This document shows positions 47,460-58,201 of a stretch of DNA of 64,000 bases, one piece after another (the stretch's first letter is position 1; every line of letters begins with the position of its first letter). Both the position numbers and the translations under genes were made by a program. Source of the DNA: Cladobotryum mycophilum. Lineage: Eukaryota; Ascomycota; Sordariomycetes; Hypocreales; Hypocreaceae. Location: positions 6,138,001 to 6,202,000 of the forward strand of contig CM071590.1 of the NCBI GenBank assembly GCA_036429605.1. Reading direction: 5' to 3'. A model generated the notes under the pieces. The model did no database searches. It was not told the DNA's origin and saw nothing but the letters and a program-made list of their open reading frames with translations.

Positions 47460-48720
47460 GTTGAAAGTTTCGGCGAGTTCTGTGGATGGGATGACAATGA
47501 CAATGAATCAATCTGTCTACAAGACACCTTCCATTTGCCTTCCCGTCGGTTAGAAGAGGTGTATTTATCTCCTTGTCAAAATTTGAAGTCACTTAATCCT
47601 GTCAGCTTTCGCTACCTAGGTAGGCCAGCCTACGAATCATGCAATCGACAAAGGCAGTCAGCCTCGAGAGTGAAACGGTAACAAGTACACTAAGAAGCAC
47701 ACTACTGTGCATATTCGAGAAGAATCCGTCACGATATGCTCCGTAGGGTAGATTTTATCCATACTCTTTGTTAAATGAGACAGTGAGGGCTTGTTCGGCT
47801 GTCAGCTCCATCGCGTGGGGGGGGAGGGGGTATGGGATGCAATCTTAGTCAAACTCCCTTGGGGAATATCTGATGACCCTTTCTTGAATCTCCTTGGTGC
47901 AAAAATCTCGAACGACTGAACAAGCACGGGAATCCTATTGTCATCAAACCCCGGAGCTCGGCAGATTCCATTAGGTTTTCGATTCAATGACTCGGGGTCC
48001 CCGGATTTAGCAGTAAGACATTACCTAGGTATGTGACGATCTACAGAGCAGCGGCGATCCGGGAAGCTGGCGCTGGCGCTGGTGGTGGCGCTGAACAAAG
48101 ACCGTGATGATGCAATCAATCTAACCAATATTCTGAACATCATAGGGATTCAGGTATTATACAACAATAGCCTTTCAACACTCCCCAAACGCAGCAGGTT
48201 CAGGAGACTCAAACCCGAGACGAATTGCCTCTCTCTATGCGAGCTACGGAGTAAGGGAGTTTAGTCATGTGAAGGGCGCACACGCCCAACCCTGTATCGA
48301 CTAACTAGGACGGAGTATTCCGCTTGAGGCTAGGCAGATGAATGAAAGAACTCTCCGACATTCACTCCCCCTTGAACAAGTTGCACACGCCTTTGCGAGA
48401 TAATGCAAGGAGGGGAAAAAAGAACACTCTGTCTACCCTTTCTAGAAACGACCAGGGACCACACATAAGCAGAACATGTTCTTACGGTGTAACGACAGAA
48501 GTGGATCGCTTGTCTGTCAGATGAATCTGCTCGATCCTGGGAACAAATTGATTCGCAGATGATTGGATCATACAGGGCCAAGTTTTGCAGTTTCCTATCA
48601 AATGACCAGTGCCTCCACTGAAGCCTGTTCAACACGGGACAATACTACAACACCTCCATCAACTGCACCCAGTAGACCTCAGCACCATCTCACGACCAGA
48701 GGCAAAGCCCAAACATCGTG
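47460..48720. promoter_or_regulatory. Divergent promoter, enoyl reductase and P450
   Basis: A 1.26 kb region between two genes that point away from each other, so both are probably driven from it. It holds a G8-A-G5 tract at 47817-47830, a short GGCGCT-rich repeat near 48067-48093, and a direct CGG-N5-CGG pair near 48052 that could suit a Zn2Cys6 regulator. The last point is weak, since such pairs arise by chance. Confidence 0.4.
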
Positions 48721-50344
48721 ATGGAGATCTCTACATACATTTTTCTTTTCGTTGGTGTGTCCATCTTTTACAATGTCTGCGCACGTTTCCTGGGCAGCCT
48801 GCGATATGAACGAAAGCGCAAGGCTTTGGGTTGTGGCGAGATAAAGAAATACAGCCACAAAGATCCCATATTCGGCCTCGACTTGGTCAGTGACATGGCC
48901 AAGTCGTTCAAGGAGCACCGATGGCTTCCCTGGCAGAAAGAGCTGTTCGAGTCGCACAATGCGAAAACACTCGATACCGTCTTCCTCGGCACCCGCACCA
49001 TTCTCAGCATGGACTCTGAGAACATGAAGGCCATGTCCACAGACAGATGGGAGGAGTTTGGAGTCCAGCCCATCAGATTCCAGAATGGCGCCGTCACGCC
49101 GTTTGCGACTCAGCCCGGTGTGAGTCTGGCTGATGGCGAGCTGTGGCACTACAGTAGAAACATGATCAAGCCGTACTTTGATCGATCCGGCTTCAGAAAC
49201 TTGAACAGATTGGATGAGTCCACGGATCGTCTGGTTTCGCTCCTCCCCATGGATGGAACAACTGTCGATATGCAGCCTCTCATGCAGCGCTGGGTAAGTT
49301 GCCATGTCCCTACCCAACGCACATAACGTCCTCTAACTCACTCACTCAAGTTCCTTGATACATCGTCAACTTTTGTATTCGGTAAAAACAGTAACTCGTT
49401 GACCTACCCGGAGAAGGTAGCACCAGCTACTGCCATGGTCGAAGTTATGCGCGGTCTGAGAGCCCGTTTGCAGATGGGCAGATTGAACTTTTTGTACCGC
49501 GACAAACTCTGGTTTGACTCCATCGCTGTTGTTCACAACTACCTTGACGAAAACATCGCATCTACTCTGGCTCAAATCGCGGAAATTGAGAAGAGCGGCA
49601 AAGAGCCTACAGACGAGCGCGCAGATCTGCTCTGGGACATGGCCAAGCAACTGCGTGAGCCAGAACTTCTCCGTGGCCAACTTCTCGCCGTTTGGATCCC
49701 TTCCAATGATACCACTTCCATCTTGGTTAGCAACGCATTTTACGCCCTTGCTCGTAACCCCCGCGTCTTTGACAAGCTCCGCGCCGAGGTCTTGGCCATT
49801 AACGACACGAACATGACCTTTGAAGATCTCCGTGGCATCAAGTATATGAACTACGTGATCAATGAAAGTAAGTAAAATTCCCATACTGCTTACCCTTAGA
49901 GACGCCCCACTAACAATAACCGAAGCCCATCGTCTGTATCCCAATGGTATCGAAATGGTTCGCGTCGCTCTAAAAGACACAACACTTCCCGTCGGCGGAG
50001 GCCCCGATGAGAAGCAGCCCATCTTCATCAGAAAGGGAGACATTGTAAAGTGCAACCGGTACACCATGCATCGCGACCCCGACGTCTGGGGCGATGACGC
50101 GGAGGAGTTCAAGCCAGAGCGCTGGGAAACAGCCCGCCCCATGTGGAAGTTTGTCCCCTTTGGCGGCGGCCCCAGAATCTGCCCTGCCCATGTACTCGTC
50201 GCTACCGAGGCAGCTTATGTCATCTTCCGTGTTCTTCAGCGCGTCAAGGCGATTGAACCTCGCGACTCGGGCCCATACGTTGCTGTTATGCGAGCTGGCC
50301 CAAGCAATAAGAATGGTGTCAAGGTCGCTTTCACTGCGGCTTAG
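48721..50344 (+). CDS. Cytochrome P450 monooxygenase (first)
   Basis: A 502-residue P450 in three exons (48721-49293, 49351-49867, 49926-50344), with phases consistent. ATG 48721 is chosen over the GTG just before it. An N-terminal membrane anchor covers about residues 4-22. The ExxR motif spans the second intron (E-T-H-R, followed by LYPNG). The heme loop is FGGGPRICPAH near 441-451, with Cys as heme ligand; the residue after it is Pro where Gly is usual. The I-helix reads IPSNDTTS near 305, keeping the DTT but not the AGxDT glycine. The long C-terminal layout resembles the fatty-acid/alkane hydroxylase (CYP52-like) group, so hydroxylation of an alkyl end of the polyketide is a guess. It acts at the endoplasmic reticulum. 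Diverges from the enoyl reductase gene. Confidence 0.92.
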
Positions 50345-51034
50345 GGAATAGAATTAGGTGAATTATAGAATGCATATATTTAGATAAAAATAAAACTCAT
50401 TGCTCTCTACATTTCCAACTCTCTGCGCTCACGAGTCAGTCACTGCAAGTCTGGGCTCATGTCAGCATGTCAGCATGGCAGCCCCTTTATAAGTTTTCCA
50501 TAAACTAACCTATCCTACCCTATACATAAATCCAACAGAAAATCCAGCAGTGATATACATAAATTGAAATGAACTTTTCTATAGGGAAGAAGAGAATGTT
50601 TTTCGAATAAGAGCTAAGCTGATGCGACAGTTCCTACTCATTAGAACCGTTTGCCGATTATCTCAGTTTTACTTAGACAGATGTATAGAGGCACCAAATC
50701 TTTGACCTAGATAGTCTCAAGTTTAATTCACATCAGTCTTGTAATACGTAAATAACGTTAGAATTTTGAATAGCAGTAGTATAGAGCAGTTCAAATAGTC
50801 TTAATATTTACATTGTTAATATCGTCAGGGAACAGTAAATATAGGACTTGGCGGGGATGTTTTTTTGTGTGATTAGTTTGGTGAGATCATCTGATTAGAT
50901 CTTAATATCTTAAGCTACCGTATGACGGTGAAAAGGTGAGACAACAATAATTATAGAAATAATGTAGGTAAAACTCGAGCAGTCTATTTTCTACAATGAT
51001 TGTCTTTTCTATAGTACCCCGTTCACACTTCAAG
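50345..51034. other. Convergent 3' flanks of the two P450 genes
   Basis: 690 AT-rich bases between the ends of the two P450 genes. No frame or RNA gene seen. Confidence 0.45.
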
Positions 51035-52691
51035 CTAAATCGCCTTGCCAGTTACTTTGGCCCAGATACCCTTTGAATCCACATCCGCCATGCCAACAAA
51101 GAAGTCGTGCTTTATGATTACGTCTTCCTCGACTGTATCATGAAGCTCAAAGTTGAAACGTGAGAAGACATGAGCAAATGCCAGATACAGTTCTGCGTAG
51201 GCGAGGCTTTTCAGATGTCAGTCTTGTTCCAGAGATGGATTTCCTTTGCGGAGTAATCTTACTTCATTCCGATGCACATTCGAGCTCCTCTAGAAAAGGG
51301 AGAGAATTTCTGGCTGGGTATCTTGGTTGCCCATCTCTCTGGCTCAAATTCAAGTGGTTTTGGGAACACTGCTGGATCTGTGTGCAACAGATATAAGGAT
51401 TGGCTGACCACAGTCTAAATCTCGAGTCAGCGTGTGAATTACATGAACGCTCTGGTGGATCAGCATACCCCAGATGGTATTATGTATTTCCCGTACTTCA
51501 AACCCTCATACGGGGCGATTCGTGGTAACCTTCCAGGAACACCAAAGGATAACCGTACGCTTTCTTGTACTACACCGGTCTAGATCATAGTTAGTGCCTC
51601 ATTTTAGCCATTTCACCCCTTGGCTCGCTTACCAGATAGGGCAACCTTTCCAGCTCAGGGACTGGTGGAACATCGCCATTAGGCGACAAAACAGTTCTAA
51701 GTTCTTCTCTCAATCGTGCCAAAATTTGAGGGCTTTTGAGTACGTAGTAAGCACCAAGGGCCAAGGCAGATGTTGTAGATTCACCACCAGCAGCGAGAAG
51801 AAAAGAGGCTTCTTCAACCAGTCTCTCTGGTGTAATCTCCTCCGACTTGAGGTTGCTATGTACCAATGCCTGAATGACGTTTGTAGTTTTGGTAGCTTCT
51901 GTCTTTTCTGTTGACGTTGATGGCAAGATTCGCATGACCTCTGTCCGCACCGACTCGAGGAAATTCTGGTACAACTTCATCTCCGGCATGAACATGCTGG
52001 GTATGCTGGGAGGCAGCATGAACAGGATATCAAAGAGCCAAGGAATCATATGAGCCAGGGGATGGAGCTGAGGTGTAGAGTGGAAAAACTCAAAAAAGTC
52101 CTTTCCAAAGTTCTTATTCTTCAGACATCCAATCTTCTTTCCATAGCAGTAACCGCTGATCACGTCGAGGTTCAGTCCCGTAAAGACGTAGTGCAGTGAT
52201 ACCGGCTCCTTGCCAATAAGGCCATCAAGTCTTTCCATTAACTCATCGATGCTTTCACGAACGAGCTGCTCTGAATTTTGAACTGTGCGCTTAGAAAAGG
52301 ACGGATTCATGGCAGCCCGTCGTCGGCGGTGGACGTCATGATCTAGGATCTCAAACAGCGTATTGCCATTATTCGCTCCGAACCTGATCTTGTTACGTTT
52401 CTTGGGCTCCCGAGCATAAATCTCGTCGTAAAAGGTAGAGTCATTGAAGTGAACCTCATCCGGGTTTATCCGAACGATTGGCCCATATTGTTGGTGAAGC
52501 TCGTGAATCTTCCAGGTGTATCTGCCCTTGCCAACGATATCGTAATAGTACTCAAAGGCGTATGTAGCCGCAGCGAGTTTGGGGCCTGGAATACTGGACA
52601 GAGGCGAGAAAAACAGCCTGTATACCACAAGTCCAACAGCATACGCCAGCAGGGCGCTTCCGCAAGCCTGCACGAGGAACAATACTGCCAT
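51035..52691 (-). CDS. Cytochrome P450 monooxygenase (second)
   Basis: The longest single frame ends early, after about 380 codons, and would look like a truncated P450. Three further short exons complete it: 52691-51633, 51579-51469, 51414-51263 and 51206-51035, with all phases matching, 497 residues. The N-terminal anchor (about 2-25) is followed by a Pro-rich hinge SSIPGPK. Then come an I-helix with AAGGESTT near 312, ExxR as ESVR in exon 2, the PERW block, and the heme loop FSRGARMCIG near 431-440. All P450 landmarks are therefore present. It resembles the fungal CYP family with a GPKLAAAT hinge that oxidises polyketides and terpenes, including trichothecene-type enzymes; the exact family is not assigned. 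Reads toward the first P450 and diverges from the methyltransferase. Confidence 0.92.
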
Positions 52692-54147
52692 CTTGCCTTG
52701 ACGAGCTCTCGGGATCCGTACAATGGGAAGGGACACCGCTCTATTTCCTGGGAGCGTTTCAACTCATTATCGTGAGTGCCTAAGATTCATGATGAATACG
52801 AAATCGTGCATTGGATAACCGGAAACTGGGTAAGACATGATGTTGCCAAGTCTAACTAGGGCATTTAGGCGAAACAGCTCATGACGGCGATCAACATCTC
52901 ACCACTACATAATAACGAGAGCATCCATCGTCAGCGTAGCGGATGAAGGGAGGGGTGTCCCCTAAAAACCAAAATTCACCGAATGGAGGGGGCGTGCCAG
53001 GTTTAGCATCCGATCAAAGTGCTGATGGTCGATTATCCAGACGCACAGACGTAAACCAGTATGTCGGTGGGTTGTGTCACAATGACGAAAACTACCTGTC
53101 AAGTCTCCGGGTGTTAATTCAGGTGAACGGAGACTTTAACTGAGACGTGCACAAAAGAATTGACCAACTGTTTGTAAAATTTTGTGCGTGGATCTAGATC
53201 CTGCGTTGGTAGTTGATGCCGTCCGATATTGGCATGTGAACAGTTTCAAACTGTTTGAGCCTGCTACAGTCGCAGCTATTGCACGTATCCTCTCCCTTAG
53301 AGCATAGTTGTTTATGAAAGGTCCCTTTCTCAATGTGGAAAGATATCTCGGCCCTTATTGTGTTTACTCCTGATAAAGAACCGAATCCATGATTCAGAGA
53401 TTTCTACAACTACAATGGCAACCCATGTGGTACAAATCCATAATCAGTAATCAAGAAAACCAAGGGTTTGATTTGTGGGCTGATTTAATCAACCGTGGTA
53501 AGTGTGAAAGTCCATTTCAAGTGTAGCGTAATATCTACTGCCGCTCAAGCGAGCTATCCTAGTGCCTGTTGCAACCCCCACCTCTTGACTCAGTTGGTTA
53601 GAGGGGCTGGCGAAGGATGGGAGGGGGTGTGTGTATTAGACAGAGGTCTCATCGCCATACGGCTTCACGGGATAGGCAGGAACCCGAAGCCTCTCTTCAC
53701 ATATCTTCTTGATGATGCAAAACACCGTATGATCGTCTGCGTGTCAGCAGCTATGACCGTAATCATATGCTGACTGAATTAATCTCCATTAGTTGCATGC
53801 TGCGAGTCTGAGATGTGCAAGCGGAACATTCTCTGTCGAAATGCTCAGTGACTGACACAAGGCTAATCCGGCACATTGTAACATTCTGCTTGAGATTCGT
53901 AAAGGCTCCAATGAGAAAGAACAAGGATTCTTTGACAGGTTGGCCTCAGGAAAAATAAGCCACAGCAAGACCTGAAGGAGGATAGCTGTTCATGGCTCAG
54001 TGCTCATCGAGTCATCAACGTCCAAACCGTATTTCCTATATGTAGGCATGACTGTTGCGATTTACAACTGAGCTTCATCATTCGAATCATCACAATTCAT
54101 CATTTATCTCTATCTCATCATTATAACAATAACATAAACTCACAATC
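52692..54147. promoter_or_regulatory. Divergent promoter, P450 and O-methyltransferase
   Basis: 1.46 kb between two genes pointing apart, so a shared regulatory region is likely. The last 60 bases before the methyltransferase are a pyrimidine- and CAATCATC-rich leader, normal for a well-expressed fungal gene. No further gene was seen. Confidence 0.4.
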
Positions 54148-55486
54148 ATGGATGCCAACCAGTTGCTCGAGCAGGTCAAGGCCATTGGCGCCCAGGCCGA
54201 TGAGAACACCCGCATCAAGATTATTGATGCCCTTCTTGAGACCATCACTCACCTTGAGACTCCCATTCAGTATCTTCTGAGACTCTCTGGCTCTGTAAGT
54301 TTTGTCTCCTGGTAACTCCAATGTCAAGATGCATGCTAACAATCTGTGAAGCATCTTCAGATGGCCACTGCCCGCTTCGGCGTTGACATTGGTCTCTTCC
54401 GCGCTCTTGTGGCTAGCAGCACTCCCTTGAGCACTAGCACCCTCTCTAAGCAGCTAAAGGTCAACGAGGTTCTTCTTGGCCGACTTATCCGCTACATGGG
54501 CGCTACCAACCAGGTCCAGGAGACCGGTGTTGGCGAGTACACTGCCAACCACATCACCAAGATCCTGGCCGTTGACACCGTTGCGTCAGCTGTCCACCAC
54601 CTGTAAGTGCACAAAGTTACAGCATCTCATGGCATTGATACTGACTCCAGTATAGGTTCGACACTCATGAGCCTACCTTCCAGGACCTGCCCAACTTTTT
54701 GCAGGAGCACAAGTACCAGAACATTACCGATTCCACCAACACCGTCTTCCAGAAGTCCTTCAAGACTGACCAGCGCTGCTACGAGTGGCTCATTCAGCAC
54801 CCCGAGCCCTTTACCCACATGCAAAAGACTCTCGAAAATGACTTGAGTGGTGACTGGTTGACCGCCTTCCCCATTGACAAAGAGACTGAGAACTGGTCTG
54901 GTCGCTCTGACCCTGAGCGCACCCTCTTCATCGATGTTGGAGGTGGCTTGGGCCAGCAGGCTATCCGATTGAGGGAGAAGTTCCCCAACGTTCCTGGCCG
55001 TGTTGTTCTCCAGGATCTCGCTGAGACCATTGGACTGGTCAAGCAGCCCATGCCCGGTGGTGTCGAGGCCCAAGTGACCAACTTCTACGAGCCTCAAACT
55101 GTCAAGGGTAAGTTAACACCCAACCAAAAAAGCCATCTTCACGAACACACCCTTACTGACTACGTGATATAGGTGCTAAGTACTACTACATGCGCAACGT
55201 TCTCCACGGTGACCCTGACGAGAAGTGCATCACCATCCTCAAGTCCATCCTCCCCGCCATGGACTCCGAGTCCGTTCTCCTCATTGATGACCTCGTCCTT
55301 CCCGATGAGGGCATTCACTGGCAATCATCTCAGTACGATCTCGTCATGATGATGTCCATGTCCGCGCTGAAGCGAACTCGCAGCCAGTGGTACAACCTGC
55401 TGGATGCTTCCGGATACAAGATTGTCGAGATCCGCACTTACAGCTACCCTCTGGGCGACTCTCTCATCTTTGCTGTCCCTAAATAA
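54148..55486 (+). CDS. O-methyltransferase (SAM-dependent, COMT-like)
   Basis: A 387-residue enzyme in four exons (54148-54294, 54352-54602, 54656-55107, 55173-55486), phases consistent. An N-terminal winged-helix dimerisation region (about 1-150) precedes the Rossmann domain with DVGGGLGQQ near 215-225. The catalytic His lies in NVLHGDPDEKC, with the usual YxMR lead-in. The C-terminal motif around ALKRTRSQWYNLL and SGYKIVEI matches the caffeate and aflatoxin-type fungal O-methyltransferases. It should methylate a hydroxyl on the product or an intermediate. It sits between a P450 and the flavin monooxygenase, as expected for a tailoring gene. The codon use here is richer in G/C third positions than in most neighbours, suggesting high expression, though this was judged by eye. 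Confidence 0.92.
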
Positions 55487-56056
55487 ATATGCCTACCTTG
55501 TACGATATATAGACAATCTAGAATTAGATGGATAGATTTGGTTTATGGGAATTTATTATAAAAAATTCATTTTCGGCTCCTTGTAGTAGCAACAACGTAC
55601 TCAAGTGTGCAAGGATCAACTGGAGGTTCTTTCGTAGGTGTATGTTTTCCATGCTATCAAGTTTGTGATTGAACGGTGAACGCGGCAATTGGTGCCCACG
55701 TTTTTGGTACGTTTGCTATATCAGATTAATCTTTTATTTAACAATTAAACCTTTAACAATAGATCCTAGTATATACAAGTAGTAAATAATGCGTTCGTGA
55801 GCGTGAGACGGCAATGCACGGTTGTCTCTGGCCGTTGGGCACGACTAGGACGGGACGAAACGGGAGGGATCCGGCATTCCATTCGGAGTGAATGCCGGAT
55901 GACCCCTCTATCCCTCTACCCCTCATTCCTGCACCCTCGGATTCAGCCGTTCTGTCTTGAGTCAAGATGAGTCGATATGATTCAGCGATGAGATTCGTGT
56001 GCGGCGTCTTTCAAGCAAACTGGAGGTTGATACATGGACTAAATATTCGACAGAGA
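55487..56056. other. Intergenic, no gene seen
   Basis: About 570 bases after the methyltransferase, holding its 3' end and the upstream part of the VOC relic. Nothing else seen. Confidence 0.45.
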
Positions 56057-56554
56057 ATGACGGCAGCTAAAATTACAGAGCGTTTATCGTATTTGAATCA
56101 AGTGGAATTGCCTCCTTCACACCTCTCCATTCGAGGCATCCATCATATTAAGCTCGCGGCGAGTAATATTCATGTTACAAAGGAATTTTACACTACACAC
56201 TTACCATTCACACACCTTCCGGCCTTGGGTCACAAGCACCTGGAAACTGGCGCAATCTATGCATTCACTCTGGTGCACCCGACGTTAGGCCTGCACATTG
56301 AGATTTGCAACGCCCCCTGAGTAGGCAGCCCGTGAGCGTGGCTGGGGTCCGGTCACCCAGGCGGTAGACTCACAAAGGACCTTGAATATTGGCATGCGTA
56401 TTTCATGAGCGCTGGCATCAAATGCAGTCGCGTGTTTACGGCGGTTACCGGCTGGCTCCTTTGTGTAGGGGGACCGGATTGCAGGAGAGTGAGGTTGTAT
56501 ACGCTAGAGGAGCACGAGAAGACGGATCACGATGCTTACTGGTTGGGGAGCTAG
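56057..56554 (+). pseudogene. VOC (glyoxalase/dioxygenase superfamily) relic
   Basis: The first part reads as a vicinal-oxygen-chelate protein: IRGIHHIKLAASN (first beta-strand with its metal-ligand His), then KEFYTTHLPF and HIEICNAP. The frame then hits a TGA at 56318-56320. The AARERGWGPVTQAVDS block follows in a second frame after an in-frame TAG. The KDLEYWHAYF...AGIKCSRVFTAVTGWLLC block then returns to the first frame and ends at a TAG (56552-56554). A gap so short cannot be an intron. At least two frame shifts plus stops make this a relic. It lies between the methyltransferase and the flavin monooxygenase, so it may be a lost tailoring gene of the cluster, but that is inference. Confidence 0.75.
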
Positions 56555-56805
56555 GTGAGAAGAACTGCAATGTGGGCGTGCTGAAGTTTGTGCCATTTAA
56601 CGAGATGTGATGGTGAAGTCTTTTTCCTCTCATCCCCTTGCATGCAAGCATGAAACAGCTCTTAAGCAACGGACGACTTAGTTGGAGATTAGTAGTGCAT
56701 TGGATAATAATATTACGGCGACAAACATCGAGTAATGAATCAATTTCATCTCTTCAATGTCAATTAGCAAATGCGGATTAGCCTGACTACACTCTACCTT
56801 GTCCC

Positions 56806-58201
56806 CTAAACCAACGCACCAAGCACATTCTCAGCATTATAAGTATACAGCCAATTAGTCCCAGCTCCCGACCCTATAAACTTGAAGATGGCCCAAATCA
56901 TCCATTCCTTTGCCGTCTGCACATATACACTGGGACTAGCCTTCCGCAATGTGCCGTTGTTGGTTGTAAAGTCCAGGACTTTGGCGATGCGCTCTTGTCG
57001 GTGGCGCTCCCACTTGGTGAGCTGATCGCTAATGACATCGCCGGGGTTATTCGAACTGTCGACCATGAGAATGCTGTAGACGCGGCACATGGTATAGGCA
57101 AGTGTTTCAGCGTCCTCGAATGCCATGGCGGCTCCTTGCCCGCCGGTAGGTGGGATGGCATGGGCGGCGTCTCCAATGATAATAACGCGGCCATGGGTTG
57201 ACTTCCACGAATCAAGACGGGGGATTGAGTAGTATCTATGCCGTGTAAGTGCTTGATGCAGAGGACAGAGATGTTTTAGGATAGCTTCGCGACTCACGGG
57301 TAACTTGCGAACGAATCAAGTGGTGTCTTTTCGCACATTTCTTGAACAAAATCTGGCCAATGGGCCTTGGGATCAAGAAAGCGGTCATGAAGCATCTGCT
57401 TGAGCTTTTGCTTGTCTTTGTAGAGCGCATCCCAATCTTCACGACTACGATCCTCTGCTTCAATTGTTGAGAAATAACCGAGCTGCTTTCCATCAAAGCT
57501 CACAGGCATCACAGCAAATGAGCCATTGGCACCATACATAATGGTCGGAAAATAAGGCCTCGTGTCCTTTTGCAAGCTCTCCAGCTCTGATTCCATCAAT
57601 AATCCGCCGATTCCCATCAGGCCGCTGAACGTCGGATGCATTTCTTGAATGTAGCCTCTCACTTTAGAGTGAATGCCGTCGCATCCAATGATAAACTCAG
57701 CGGTAACCTCTTCTCCATCCTCGAACTCCACGGTGGTGTCCTCGGCAGACTCTGATACGATTCTCTTGAACTTCTTGTCATGGTACACTGGAATCTGTCG
57801 CTCCTCGCAAGCCTTCAGAAGTTCGCCATGCAGGATAAGACGGCGGATGCGAAGGGCGTGGAAATTGTAGTGCTTTTGGCTGCCGTTGAGAAATTTGCCC
57901 AGCATCTCGCCTCTGCCATTGCAGAAGCTAATCTCCTCATAACTGAACCCCTTTGCGAACAGTCGCCCATACAGACCAACGTGGTCTAGAACACGGGCAG
58001 CGTTGGGCGACATGACAACATTACCACCAGCTTCATATGTCTTGGGGCGAAGCTCATAAATAGCACTGGAGATGCCATACTTTCGGAGACAGAGGGCAAG
58101 GATAGGACCCTGGATCAGTTCAGCGACAGATGGTCAATTGCGGTAGATACTCGCGATCATACTCCCAGTCCACCGCCGATGATAATAACCTGGGGTGCCA
58201 T
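56806..58201 (-). CDS. FAD-dependent monooxygenase (aromatic hydroxylase type)
   Basis: A 426-residue flavoprotein in three exons (58201-58163, 58109-57298, 57235-56806). The first exon is only 39 bases and encodes MAPQVIIIGGGLG, so the intron splits the GxGxxG FAD motif, which becomes complete after splicing. Further landmarks: GCDGIHSKVR (the DG motif) and GDAAHAIPPTGGQGAAMAFEDAETLA (ribityl and pyrophosphate binding). This is the class A flavin monooxygenase group that hydroxylates or epoxidises activated rings and double bonds with NAD(P)H. All phases fit and there is no stop. It is the last intact gene of the run PKS-NRPS, ER, P450, P450, OMT, and is read from the opposite side of the methyltransferase across the VOC relic. 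The substrate is unknown. Confidence 0.92.

Noticed and set aside
51035..52691. Second P450 as a truncated pseudogene
   Set aside because: The long frame stops early, but three short exons with in-phase splice sites supply ExxR, PERW and the heme loop.
58110..58201. Stop codons near the start of the FAD monooxygenase
   Set aside because: They lie inside a 53-base intron (58162-58110) that splits the GxGxxG motif; splicing restores it.
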